Source: Aurifilum marmelostoma (taxonomy: Eukaryota; Ascomycota; Sordariomycetes; Diaporthales; Cryphonectriaceae). Taken from it: a DNA stretch of 64,000 bases. The stretch covers positions 1 to 64,000 of the forward strand of contig JAMXSV010000020.1 of assembly GCA_027559495.1 (NCBI GenBank), written 5' to 3'. Below, in pieces: positions 1 to 12,005 of the stretch. A program made the translations under genes and the position numbers. The notes under the pieces are model-generated. The model saw nothing but the letters and a program-made list of their open reading frames with translations, was not told where the DNA came from and did no database searches. The first letter of the stretch is position 1. Every line of letters begins with the position of its first letter.

Positions 1-1139
1 ATGTTTTGGGATATTTCAATAATGTAGATCATGCATACCATCTACCTCTTGTCCAAACTTAGACCTTGTTTTGGACCAAATCTCTACAATTGTTTCCAGT
101 CTTACCTAACATCACACAGCCCCTAATTCCATGTTGATGAACTCTGCACTAGCAACTCCAGCTCCCATACCAGTCAGTCCGCACTTTTGGTTTCCTTTCC
201 TACTCCCTCTCTCCTCTCTATAATTTCCATCCCCACTTTTCTGGCTGCCTCATCCAACCTCTAAACTTTACATTCTGACATATATTGAAAATAATTTCAC
301 CATCCTCACATACTCTTTTTGCATCGAGAATATCACAAATCATTCAAGACATCATTAATATCAACAACAATGCCACACAAGCTTGATTAAGATTTGAACT
401 TCCCAAATCTGAGTTAATTCACTTTTATCCATCCCCATTCCAAATATATAACAGTAACCCCAATGACCATTTCCAACTCTGCTTTTTTAGATGTGAATGT
501 CCCCCCACCCTTGATGTAATCAGTAATTAGTTCTTACTGTAAGCTACAGCTCAATTTCAAAAGCATAATATAAACATATTACAAGGGCATTAAACATCTT
601 GCCAGCCTTTATGTCCCTTCGTGGAAGTCCAAGGACTTTCCATCAAACATACTCTTTATCCTGTATAATCATCATGTGCTACTGGTCCTGACTTATGGTT
701 CCCCCTTGTGGTTTCATGGGCTTTAGACAAGTCACTGCTCAACTCTGCTTGTGAAGGTCCAGAATCCAGGGATAATTGGCTATTAGGGGCTTTCCCAGCT
801 CTCCCATACATGACATGGAACACCTTGCCTCCATCCCCACTTCACATCCACCTGCAAAAGCTTATTGCTAACATAGCAGCAAGTGCACAACTTTTCCACT
901 GCATGTGGCAGAGCTTGCTCAACAACCACCCTCATGGGACCACCATGACCCACAACTTCTTCCTGGTTGAAACATTGCACAGCCACCACAGCCTCCCATT
1001 CATGACCCATAGGCCATGAACACAAATTTCCTCTAAGTCAATTTTATTCGATTTTTTATTTTATTTTTCTACATGGACATTTTTCTTAAGTCAGGTTTAT
1101 TCTGAATTATGGACATATTAACCTGTACAGCCACTTTGG
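1..1139. other. No recognisable gene; pyrimidine-rich DNA
   Basis: This stretch is rich in short C/T runs and has no coding region I recognise. Two open frames of 80-103 codons on opposite strands overlap at about 708-1025, but neither shows a known motif, an intron pattern or a plausible start context. It may be internal or flanking DNA of the LTR-like repeat that follows. Confidence 0.4.
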
Positions 1140-1700
1140 CGCTTTTTGTAAAGTCATGTGATCTATGTTGAAAGTCATGTGACTATTGTTTTTATGTTGA
1201 CATCTGTATGTTAGATTCCTCTTACCAGTACAGAATATATAAGGACAGTTCTGAGAGCCTTAAGCCTCAGAACTTGACCTCCTTGTCTACTCTACCACAT
1301 CTACCCTTGATAAACCCATCTGGGTCACTGTCTTGGTCACTGCCCAGGTTCTTAAACCAAGTGCACTTACTGTAAACATCTGGGTCTTGTTCCCATCACT
1401 GGCTAGTGCCCCCAGGACATCATCTTAAGGTGTCCCTGGGTAACCTTTTCTACCTTGGTAGCTAACTCTGCCAGCCCCTCAGGGCTAGCTTCTCACTTTA
1501 CTAACTTTGTTGCACCTATACCGTGTTTACCCTACCTGTAGCGCCTTACGCGCATGTCCGCACCTTACATAGTCTGCTACGTACTTTGGTTTCGTGTTAC
1601 CTTGATAGTGTCTCTGTGTTCCCTCGTCTTACTTTGTAGCGTTTCCCGACTGTGCCTGTAGAGCGGTTTGCCTAGTTCGCATGTAGCTCTTTATAAATAT
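1140..1700 (+). repeat. LTR-like retroelement fragment
   Basis: The stretch combines a tandem motif AAAGTCATGTGA at 1150-1161 and 1171-1182, a strong TATA box (TATATAAGG) at 1236-1244, and then about 250 bases of short CT-rich, non-coding text. This order of upstream repeats, TATA box and non-coding leader is usual for the U3-R region of fungal LTR retrotransposons. No second LTR, primer-binding site or pol gene is visible, so it would be a solo or truncated LTR. It could instead be an ordinary promoter whose gene has decayed. Confidence 0.3.
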
Positions 1701-1915
1701 GGAAGGCTAAAAATAAAATAAAATGGGTGACACATGCATATTACATAACACAACATGACGACAAACATAACCACATCCTTCCGGTCACACCTCCATTCCG
1801 CATCAACCAGACAATAAATTTGCCTCACCGATTGTTACATTGAACCTAAGTATACAACATGCGAAAGGCTTAAAAAACTTTTTGGGTTATTTGTCTCTCG
1901 TGACCCTTCTATCGA

Positions 1916-4596
1916 ATGGCGTCAGGGGCTCGGCGGATCAACAATACTATCTATGATACCAATATCGCTCATATAACTTACGAACCCAAGGAGGATTTCT
2001 GCACCAAATGGAGGGAAAATATATTTTGGAGGACTTGCGAAATATGGGCGAAGCCGTGGAGGCCCGAAATCTACCACAGCCAAGGCAAGGTTGCAACTTT
2101 TCATCGCAGTCTAGATCATGAGTTATCTTCGATGATCATTGAATTTGAAGGCAAGTCGTAACCGGGTGATGCTCAAAATTTGTGGGGGTTCTGATCGTAT
2201 ACAGGCTCGGCCGTTTGGCTCTATGGTCCTCCGCGAAGTCAATTGTTCGCCACCCCTGTGGAGTACAAAATTTGCCTTCGCGAGAACAATCGCCATGGCA
2301 TCCGATGTCATTTGTTATCAGTGAATACTACTGAAGCTTACTCGGATGAGGTCGATTACGAAGCCCCAGTGGTCATATTCGCCAAGGGCGGTCTGCAAGA
2401 TCACGAACATCGAATTGTTGTATCTCTCGCTGAACCCATGGGCGATCTCGATAGCTATCATGGCATTCAGTTTTTCTCACGCGATATACACAACAAAACG
2501 GTCGACACCATGGTCAGTTCTGCAATTCCGCAAGCGATTCCACAACCTTGACAAGTGACGTAATACGTTGTATTCAGGCCCGTCGAAGAAGATGCTTGGC
2601 GCTTCAGACAAGTTATCATGCATGATACTCATCCCCTTCTGTCTTACTGGCCGAGGGAACCGGTATCCTCCGGCTCTTGGAGGATTCCTTCTATATCCGG
2701 CTGGTCTCCCCCAGATATACACCGCCGAAGATGGGACACGCGTAACTTGGCACGAACTTCGGTCTCGAGACGAGGAGGATCGGGACCGTTGGGGTGTGGA
2801 CGCGACAATCACCGGTACTCTTATTCACCTACTCTTTTGCTGGCTCAAGCATTAATACCTTGCATCCTAGCTGGTGCTATCGCCCTGTATGGAATCCCAA
2901 AGGCTCATACTCAGTGACACCGATTATCTAAGTTCTATTTGCGTACGAATCGATTCAGGTCGTTGCGAAATAGTTGATGTGAAGCATGCTTACTTGAATG
3001 CGGAACACCATCACGAGGCTGTGTTACTTTGGAGAAATAATGCACTAGATCCGAGTCGAAAAACTCACGTCGCTGTTCGACTGGCTGAAGCCGAGGGTCA
3101 AAGTATGACCGTGTTTCCATTCAAGGAATTCAGGTATTTTGAGAATCAGGAGTACTCTAGGTGAGTTCTCCTAGGTTGTACCTGGAGCGTATTGTCATGT
3201 GAAGCGTTGGTAGCCCCGATCTATCTATTGGACATCTACAAACGATATCAATCCCTCATGATAATGAAGCAATCGTTTATCATCCAGGAAGACGTTGTAT
3301 GGCATGGACAGCCTGGTGGTGTTCACAGTGGTTCGATCCTTGGGCTTGGAGGGAAGTGGGCGAGGGCCCTGACGTATCGAAGCACGGTCTGGTCTTATAG
3401 AGAAAGTGAAGATCCGAGCATTACACTCGAGTTCCAAGGTATGGAGTCACAGCTGAACGAGATCGATCAATGGGTTGAATAAGTCATCAGGCTCTGAGGT
3501 ATACATTTACGGCGCTCCAAAGTCGTTGATACGAGGCTCATTCGCTTCGCAACACGTCTGCATCAATGATGTATGCCACCTTGTTGACACCCAACAAGCA
3601 TACTTAAATGCTCCGAGAGGGCCAGTCGAATCAGCTACTTTCAATGTCACAGCCTCGTCCCTAGGTCCCGAACTCGAACCCGTTCTCCCTCTGGAGCCAA
3701 ACAGGATTGGATGACCAACTTCAACATACACTGCGATTTTCGCTTGCACCTCTGCACTCGAAAGACGATGCAGAAATGACAATTTCAAGATCGCCTATAC
3801 TAAGAGTTTGGGACAACCGCGACCTGATACTCCAGTACCCCCTCCTGACGAATCGTACGAAGGGCCTCTGTTTCCGCCACATTCAGATAAGTGGGCACCT
3901 AGACCACCACCACCCCCTCCGCCCAAGCCAAAGCCAAAGCCGACCAAAAGCCAGAGCCAAAGCCAGAGCCAAGCCCAAGCCCAAACCCAAACCCAGAACC
4001 CAAACCCACAGCCTCTCAACCGGAACCTACACACCCGTCAACTTCGAGCCCCCGTCAGAGTACGCACACCATAGATCCTCCCCCACGTTCTACTCAACCC
4101 CCGCCTTACCCAACCCCGCGCCCTCCCCCTCTCGCCACCTGAGCCGCCGATGTTCCCTGGCCTCGCTTGGCTCGGTCTGATTGTGCTCGCTGCCATCGTG
4201 GTTAAGCGCCGTGCTGATCGAAGGAGGAGAGAGTTGCAGGCATTATTGGGCGATGGACCGCTCCGAGCCAATGTGGACGACAACCGGTATTTCTGGCGCG
4301 TGGGACCAACCATTTACGGAGATACATCCAACTATGGAGGTACAACGAGTAACTACCGTGGTCCAGCGAACTATGGAGGCTCATCGGCCGACGGAAATAC
4401 GACTACTCCTGGGTATGCAACTCAGAACTACGGCCCACCACCGAGTTACACCCAACCTCCATCGTACCACGCTGGTCGAAGTGTTCTTTCTGGAACATCT
4501 ACGAATCTGCCTTCTTATTCCGACGTTGCTCGGGAGCAGCGAGTGCGTGCTCTACGCACAGCAGCGTTTGTTGCTCAACAGCGTACGCGGCGTTAG
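1916..4596 (+). pseudogene. Membrane-anchored surface protein with three repeated domains, frameshifted
   Basis: I see three copies of one domain of about 100 residues. Each has a core strand (SAVWLYGPP near 2207, GAIALYGIP near 2874, SEVYIYGAP near 3486), then a Cys-containing loop, then AYLNA or TEAYSD, then a His/Val-rich strand. Copies 1 and 3 share an intron at the same codon just before the core strand: 2151-2204 with a GC donor, and about 3439-3483. A Pro/Lys/Gln-rich linker follows (about 3808-4070), then one membrane segment starting at 4150 and a Tyr/Gly/Asn-rich tail of about 125 residues ending in RTRR. A signal-like hydrophobic stretch lies at about 1871-1920 in another frame. 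At least three frameshifts break the frame (near 1925, 2910 and 3715). Similar jelly-roll-like surface proteins are common in Agaricomycetes; the ligand is unknown. Confidence 0.6.
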
Positions 4597-4709
4597 GAGC
4601 TGGCCTCAACCTAAACGACTCATCTAGCATCAAGAAAAGCGATGTATTCTCTTGTTTATGGACCGAAATAAATAAATAAAATATTGCTGACAGGTGCCAG
4701 CACAGATAT

Positions 4710-5867
4710 CTAAAACGAAAGAGTTGCTCCTGCGCTAGACACAGCGGCGACGACCTCAGTGGCGTCGATGAGGTCGTAATCGTAAGGAGCGGTAGTGAAG
4801 TACCTTTTCGCATTCAATGATCAGTAAAGGTAGCGAGTCTGGATTTGAATACATACCAGCCTCAGCGGTGTTCTCGCCATCACCAAAGTCATTACCGGTG
4901 GCCTACTGCATAATCCGGAGTCGGTAGAATAGAGGGGCTTTTTTGATGTTGCTATCCATTCAGCGTGAATATTTGGGTACCAAGACTGCACAACGCATAT
5001 ATCCTACCTGAACACGTTGTTCTCAACCAGCAATTGGGCACCGACACGGGTGTTGATGCCATCATTCGAGTCATAGTAGCTGTTGCAAATCGTTGGGTCG
5101 TCATCCGCGAGCTCAAACGGAAACACCCACTAATTATTGAAGATGTGACCGGTTCCGAACCTGAAGCTCGGCAGACGCGAGTTCAGGTTATACCACTTGT
5201 TAAGCGCGTACGTGACAGTGATCGCCTTGTCTTCATCCTCGTTACTGTCTGAGTGACCAACAAGGGATGACTTCCAGTGGTCGTGCAAGACCGGGTGGTA
5301 ACGCTCACATAGGTACTACCATGAGTGATGTCAAGCAATCCATCATAGTAGTCCTTGTCGTGGTCCTGGTCTGAGGACAGATCGAGGTGATCTACCCACA
5401 CCTTGGTCGAAGCCTGAATGCCAATCGCATCACCAGCATCGGCAAGGACTTTGCTAATTTTCAAGTTCCTGATGATAACGTTTTCGACGTTCAGCACGCG
5501 CAAGCCGACGCCTTCGAGCGGCGCCGGATGCACCGACCACGGACTTGTTGGAGCCGACTTCGACGACGGTGTTACCGGAAATTGTGCCAGAGATGATGAC
5601 GATCTTGGCAGTGTCATCGGAGACGGCATCGGTCAATTCATCAAGGAAGTAACGGTGACAGTGGAGCCTCCAGAGCCACCGGTTGTTCTGCGATCGGGGA
5701 TCGTTAGGGATGATTGGAGTGTATCAGAAAACACGCACTCACTGGCCAAGTGCAGCGTAACCAATGGTTGCAATATCACCGGTAGATGCGCGACGCACGA
5801 CGGTAGGGGATGCGGCAACGAGTTGAACTGCTACAGCAAGGATAGTGAACGAACAAGTAAACTTCAT
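4710..5867 (-). pseudogene. Pectate lyase, polysaccharide lyase family 1, frameshifted
   Basis: Secreted enzyme that cleaves polygalacturonate by beta-elimination. The start at 5867 opens a signal peptide (MKFTCSFTILAVAVQLVAA). Family 1 segments follow in order: VEVGSNKSVVGASGA, VIIRNLKISKVLADAGDAIGI, WVDHLDLSSDQDHDKDYYDG (calcium-site Asp residues), LHDHWKSSLVGHSD, LNSRLPSFRFGTGHIFNN, DGINTRVGAQLLVENNVF, and a C-terminus ending ATLSF. Introns interrupt the frame near 5740, 5120 and 4990. One-base shifts fall after TVTVTSL, after GASGA, before LHDHW and before GNDFGDG, yet the protein between them is close to functional relatives. This looks more like sequence indels or recent decay than an old pseudogene. 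Confidence 0.85.
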
Positions 5868-5970
5868 ATTTCTTAGGGAATGAGAGTGTTTAGGTGTTGG
5901 CTGATGAATGAATGCAAAGCGTAGTGAAGCAAGCAGTGTGTTGTATGCACCTTCTGACTGAAGTTCATCC

Positions 5971-5976
5971 TTTATA
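5971..5976 (-). promoter_or_regulatory. TATA box of the pectate lyase gene
   Basis: TATAAA on the minus strand, about 105 bases upstream of the lyase start codon, a spacing usual for fungal genes with a short leader. Confidence 0.5.
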
Positions 5977-6820
5977 CGTCGGGGACAGCGTGTGAGAATT
6001 GATATTAAGGCAGATATGCCTGGCCACCTGATACAAGGTAAATTACTGTTGCTTCATTCAAGGCTTCTTGTTGTAAAGTTAGATTCATCTACGACGCTGG
6101 CCGCAGTCGCAATCACTCGATATTGATCACGTGTAGTCAAACATAGAACAAGATGGTATGCCGAACAGGTCGCCAAGCCCAGGAACCAACTATTCACCAG
6201 CACATACAGAGTATATGTCATCAACGACCTCCACCTCGCCAGCCAGATAGCCCGCTGGACTGGTAATCACCCTAGAGACAGGTTTGTTAAACAGATCATG
6301 TTAGAAGAAGCCAAGAAGACGATTATTCTAAATGTGCTCGCGGGAGTGGTACCCGGGGGTGGAAGAGGGGGGAAGTAGGTGCATTGTCAAGGGTTAGACT
6401 AAGCTAGTTGGCCAAATATGCCTTTAATCAGCGATCCCGACAAATTTGAGGAATTAGGATAACATTTCGAGTGCCAAATGAAAGTTTTTGTCCGTAATAT
6501 TGCCCCAATATGGAATATTCGCAGAAGGGTGTCGCAATTGAAACTGCGGGTAGCGGAATCTAGAGCACCAGTCTTTCCAACAGCACAGCGAGTAAATAAC
6601 CGAGCCTAGTCATGGGGTGACCATAATTTTTTTAGAACCATAATGTTATCCGATTACAGTAGGTAATGGCCAGTTGCTTATGAGTCGTACTCGGGTTGGG
6701 GGATAACGTCGCGCCAGAAAAACGGAACCAGCTTCAGAGCTAGAAGTTTATTTTCAAATTAAAGGCTAAGCGCCGGCGCTTGGCGCTCCGAACTCCAATG
6801 AAAATATCAAGCTTCACACA
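5977..6820. other. Intergenic, nothing recognised
   Basis: It lies between the divergent pectate lyase and Lrp1-like genes and presumably holds both promoters. It contains stop codons in all frames and no repeat I could match elsewhere in the window. Confidence 0.5.
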
Positions 6821-8090
6821 ATGACCGACCACCTGTCGGAGACAGTCGATGATCTAGTTTCCTCCATCGACGAACTAGAGGAAGTCCTGGCACCATTGCT
6901 AGCTACACCTCTACCGGAACTTAACAAACAATTATCATCACCACTCGACCGGGCTAAACTCCAAGTATGGCTCTCTTATATTTTGAACGACCTAGTGTGG
7001 AGTATGTTACAATTTCAACCCATCGCCCTCAGATTTGTTAACCTGTGACTCCCAGTACAGCTTCAGAGCGAAGGGTTTAATCCAAATAATCTTGGAGCTG
7101 GAGAAACGCACGACGTAGTTGGGGAGCTGGTAAGCTCATAGAATTTCGTCAATTTGGAGACCTAACTACCATTGCTTCTACAGGATCGCGTCAAATCATA
7201 TTTTGCGAAGATAAAAGAAGCAGAGAACCCCGCCAAGCGTAAGAGCCTATTGGCTTGTATATGGTCTACTTTCTCAGCTGCGGGTTTCAGGAACTTTGGC
7301 GGTCGACGGGAAGGTTGCGAACAGGTTCATCAAACATGCCCTAGCTTCCGCTATATCACAAGAAAACTTCGCAAAACCAACTCATACTCGTTTCGACGAA
7401 AGCGGTAGCGCTATTTCGAGCCTCCTGCCGCAGGGCCCTCGAAGACGGTCCCCGATGAATCTGACGAGAGCAGTAGCAGCGATGAGGAACCTGTGGCTGG
7501 GACATGGAAGGCCAGAAACGTGCCCGTGAGGCTGATATCTGCTGAACAAAGCCGACCAGGAGCCAAGTGAGGATGAAGATGAGCCAATGGCAGGTTGGGA
7601 AAAACCCGGACAACATCCTCGAAAACTGCTCCTGTGGACAACGAGGCCCTTCGACCGATCCTGCTGATAGGCCGGAAGCGACCTAGGATGGATCCATTCG
7701 CTGGTTAGTCGAATAATGCCGCTTTCCTTGCTATCGTAATTTATGACTCTATGATCCGGCAGGTTATGACAGAAATATCCTCCAAACCCAGTAAACCTAA
7801 ACCCGCTCATATCTCCCCCTCGCCCAGGACAACGACAGAACCTTCGGCCACTGACGACTCAACCGGATCCTTGTCGCCATCGCCTTCCAGTGGGTCTGTT
7901 GCGTCCTCTTCCACTTCGGCCCAAAAGAAGACTCGTAGAACTAGAAGAGGTGGACGACCGTGCGGATCAGCGACGAGATAACAAACGAGAGAACCTGGCA
8001 AGGAGGCTTTGGAGAGGGCTGCAGCGAAAAATGAGGGTGGACTTGGTACGGCCGTGTGGATCCCTGATGCATTTCGGTGCACCACTTTAA
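6821..8090 (+). pseudogene. LRP1: Lrp1/Rrp47 (C1D family) nuclear exosome cofactor, frameshifted
   Basis: Lrp1/Rrp47 binds the exosome nuclease Rrp6 and helps process rRNA and snoRNA 3' ends in the nucleus. The first exon encodes the N-terminal helices (SSIDELEEVLAPLLATPLPE, then RAKLQVWLSYILNDLVW). After an intron comes FNPNNLGAGETHDVVGEL, a 54-base intron (7130-7183), then DRVKSYFAKIKEAENPAKRK, another intron, and VDGKVANRFIKHALASA. This is the Sas10/Utp3/C1D domain in the usual order. The tail is acidic and then basic (SEDEDEP, KKTRRTRRGG), as in nucleic-acid-binding Lrp1 proteins, but is split over three frames from about 7490 onward. The exact 3' end is uncertain. Confidence 0.75.
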
Positions 8091-8458
8091 TTTTCCCTAG
8101 CTTTCTGGTGGATTACGTATACCTCCAGCAGTTTCCAGAACCAACTTTGGCGGTATTTCCCCTGTAGATATTATACAGAAGAATGATGACCACTCGGGTG
8201 TTATTGAGGAATATATAGTATCTAATCTTAGAACTAATAACCTCGATAATCCACTCCTAAAAATTCATCGAGTTTGATTCGGCACCGGGGGCGAAGTAAT
8301 ACTAGGCGGTTAACATTTTCCACTACTCAACTGGCCTACATTGAACAAATTGCATATATATAGCCAGTCCAGGTTTCGACAAATTTGAACATTACTTGAG
8401 GCTGTTTGGCTATACCTCATCGTTTTGGCCGTGATTCTGATTTAGTACGTCGCGGAGT

Positions 8459-10130
8459 CTAGACCCGAGTCACCGGTAGACAAACATGTGCAGGACTCCC
8501 TGTCTGAGGTGCCAAAAGGGCAACCGCTCGTCTACGTTTAGGTGATGAATAGTTCCACGGTTGCGAACTGTGCGCGACATAGCTAACACAATCTCTGCAA
8601 CGACGTCGCGCTCCACATCGTGAACCAATCTGTCTGGATACCTTTCGCAACTATTCGGGCACTGGGCGCCCCCGAGCTTGCGTCCTCTATGTTTAAAACT
8701 AGCTTCCAACACAAGCTACTCCATCTACCACAAGTGTCTCTCTACATGTTCAGTATTGCTATTCCGTTATCATGGGGAATACTAGGGCACGGCGTTTGTG
8801 ACTCCTCATCAAAACGGTGGCCCTTTATCGCTCTATGAAAGAAGGGCTATCCATTATACTCGTATGTTTGAACTGGAGGTGGATTACTACCACACGCTTG
8901 AGCTGATGCAACAGGGCTTCACTGCCTACCCTACCTTGGATTGGCCTTTTGAACGACTCTATACCTATGCCCCTTAGATCGATTGTCTGGAAATATATGA
9001 CCGCATGAAGGCACCTGATCCCGAATGTTCCGGAAGGTACACACAGTTATGATCCCTACTAACATCTTACACTGTCATATTTTGCTTCAAAGAGGCAACG
9101 ATAAAAAGGGGGGCACCGTTGCCCAGACTTAAATCATTATCTTTCATGCCAGACGTCCCTAACACATGGAGCAGACGAAAATACCTGGATCACAGCTTTT
9201 GCTACCACCGACTTAGAACATGTTTCCCTAGTCCCGGATGCTTAGTATTCTGACGTCACAATGTCGTATGCGGTTGCATCCTCACCCCCCCAACCACCAT
9301 ACGATTCCCAAACACCCAAACCCCGAAAATTGCTGTGAGTGACAATGTAACTTCGTCGCCCAATCCCGCCCTATATTTACCGATCCTCCGAGTCATGGTA
9401 TTCCTATCTGAAGCAATTACAAAAGCTCCGCTGCCTGACCATTTCCGACGGCTGTCTCCATCCTCATTGTGTTGAAGCCATCGCACTGCTCCCCAACTTG
9501 ACAATGCTATCAATTATCCCAGAAAGAATATGAGTTCTTCAATTACACCCTTGACAGTGAGCGTCCCATTAGCATTCGCCTTCCCGAAGGGTCTTTCCTT
9601 AGTTGTCCCAGCTGTCTGTCAATGGGCTGTAGATATCACCTCCAGAAATTCTCTCAATCAGTTTTACCGCTTCTCCAAGTCACTTCAAATTGAACCTAAA
9701 GTTTTGGCTCAGAGGGATCCGGGCTCTCCGATCACCCCCATTCCCACAGAGAGCAAGAATACATAGTCCTATGGGGATTGTGCCGTCCCCCCAGGGATGG
9801 TCCACAACTTCAAAAGACTAAGCGTCTCTGTGGGCCTATGATGATATGGGACACCCATGCTGCTGGTACATCAACCAGACGCTATGGAATTAAAATTCCT
9901 CACTCGAATTATGTATACCACGCTGGATATATGTACTTCGGTATGGTTCCCCGATTATGACTGCGTCCCTTATTTGGCTTCTGTTTGGCCGAATCTTCAA
10001 ACTTTATCAATGCAGTTGCAAGCTGCCTCAAAACTAGAATTGGGGAAGCTTTGCGGTCTGGCCGGAAACTTCGCATCTCACGGTTACCCCCGATCTCGAA
10101 TTCCCCCACCTTCCAGCCTTGTCTGACGCC
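8459..10130 (+). pseudogene. F-box/LRR-like remnant
   Basis: Pieces in different frames resemble the basidiomycete F-box/LRR style. They are NQSVWIPFATIRALGAPELA near 8623, a Tyr/Leu-rich piece near 8835-8980, LQKLRCLTISDGCLHPHC then LPNLTMLSII near 9425-9520, and VWPNLQTLSMQLQAASKLEL near 9990. The last two have the spacing of leucine-rich repeats. I see no complete F-box and cannot trace a full exon set, so the assignment rests on repeat style only. Confidence 0.35.
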
Positions 10131-12005
10131 ACATGTGCATTGTTAAAAATCCTTGTGAGTACCAACGGAAGTTCATCTCACTGATGTCCAGCACTATCTA
10201 TACCTCGGCTTGATGTATGTTGGTCACTAATATTAGTATTAACCAAATCCAACACGAGTACCACTCTGTATAAAGGGCCGCTCCGCCTTAGGCCTTCCAC
10301 CTAAGTGGGGTGACTTGGGTCGATGCGTACCCCGTTATTGAGATTGCGTAAGATATGACCCCAACGAACACCGAGCGGATGGGCCAATTATCTGTCTCCT
10401 AAGGACTTGAGAGACGAGCCGAGCCTCTTGAAGAAATGGTTGTAACGCTAAAATAAACTGTTTGCTGACCCTATCGATGAGGAGCCGGGATTTGACGAGG
10501 ATTGAAAAACACACACTACAGAACGGGTTTCCGTTTTATATTAAAAGCAAATTTGCGATGTTGATAAAATGTCCTATCACCTTTCCTAGAGGACTAGTAG
10601 TTAATCATTCGAAAAGCAACCCCAGGTTAGTGATTACAAAACTTTCGTGTCAATGCAGACTACTCAGAGTTGCAATTTGAATACTGTACAGGAGATAGCC
10701 CTCTCCCAGTTATCGTCTACCTCAAGCCTGCCGAGTTGCTCTTAGAAGCGAGTAGTCGGATTTATCTGCAAGAAATGGCATTCGGCAAATCGAACTGCAA
10801 TATAACCCAAATCACTGGAAGGGAAATCCGAGCATGACTGTGGTTCATACCCCGTTGGCTGCCGAGTTGTTGAGCCAAGCCTGAAATTTATCAAGTTGAT
10901 AGTACCCTGTGAGTTCCCTTATTAGCATTCACGACGGCCAATACTTGCCAGTAATCCTAATTTCCCACAAAACAACGTATAGCCGGGGTCATCCTTCCAA
11001 TGTTCGTCGGCAATTTTCGATGTGTATATCTACAGTCAATGTGAAGCTGCACACTCTTCGATGACGATATCGGCGTAAGCCTTTTTGCATATTACACACG
11101 TCAGGCCATCAATCGCAAATGTCGAAAAGGAGCGGATACTGGCTAACACGTTCGCAATTATGAAGCATTCAGAAAAGCACCCTCAGGAAATGCATCTACA
11201 CGTGACTGAGATTGCATGTAACTATTGTTCATATCTCATCTGGACGAAACTGACACCGAGGCGGCGAAGTTGTGACCGAATAGCCGGCGTAATTATTTGA
11301 TGCAATGAAACCGCTCCACGAACAATAGCCTATGAGTTTTATTTATTATTTATTATTTTTTACCTGCGTGGATCCCTCATCTTTCGAATAAGATTTGGTT
11401 GGATTCCTTTATTATAGGGATTCTGATTAGCTCTAGTACGTTGCATGATACAGGCCACAAAGGCTCCACGCATCACCCACTATGGTTTGTAACCTCATCC
11501 GGCGGTGCTATCATGCGGAATTGACCTAGAACCCCTTGAGTACAAATTTTAGGAGTCCGCCTAAATATTTCCCATCATGGTTTCTTGTAGGCCTTATAAT
11601 CACGTTGAAAGCGATCAAGCGGTACGGCGACGCACGCGCCCAAAAGGGCAGGGACTAGCCAAATCCGTTATAGGGATTTCAAACAGCCACACCAGCTCGG
11701 ATCAAACCCCACCCGGATGCAAAACGCTAATTAAGCCTTCTTGGTTTTCTCTGACCTGTTACAAAAACCGCCATCTGTTCGCCCCAATTCATGCTCTGCG
11801 ACTAAAAAAGAGCTCTACCCATCTCAGAATCGACTACTCCTAATAAGCTCAAAGTCTCTGTCCCGTTCCGGACCTCGTTGATTTGTGTCGAGCCTCAAGT
11901 TATATATCAACATAACCACCGCTACTCAGGGAATGTTACTGCACCAGGGTCTTACGGCTTATAAAATCCACTGAATTCTCCAGTCTGTGATGAAACATCA
12001 TCGGA
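10131..12005. other. No confident gene; possible decayed repeat-protein DNA
   Basis: Only short open stretches are present (for example near 10462-10680, 11085-11300 and 11577-11843), without motifs. A TATA-like TATAAAG occurs near 10269 and an AT-rich run near 11340-11360. It may be further debris of the F-box-like genes on either side. Confidence 0.35.

Noticed and set aside
3795..4034. Minus-strand Gly/Trp-rich open frame
   Set aside because: It is the shadow of the Pro/Lys/Gln-rich linker on the plus strand.
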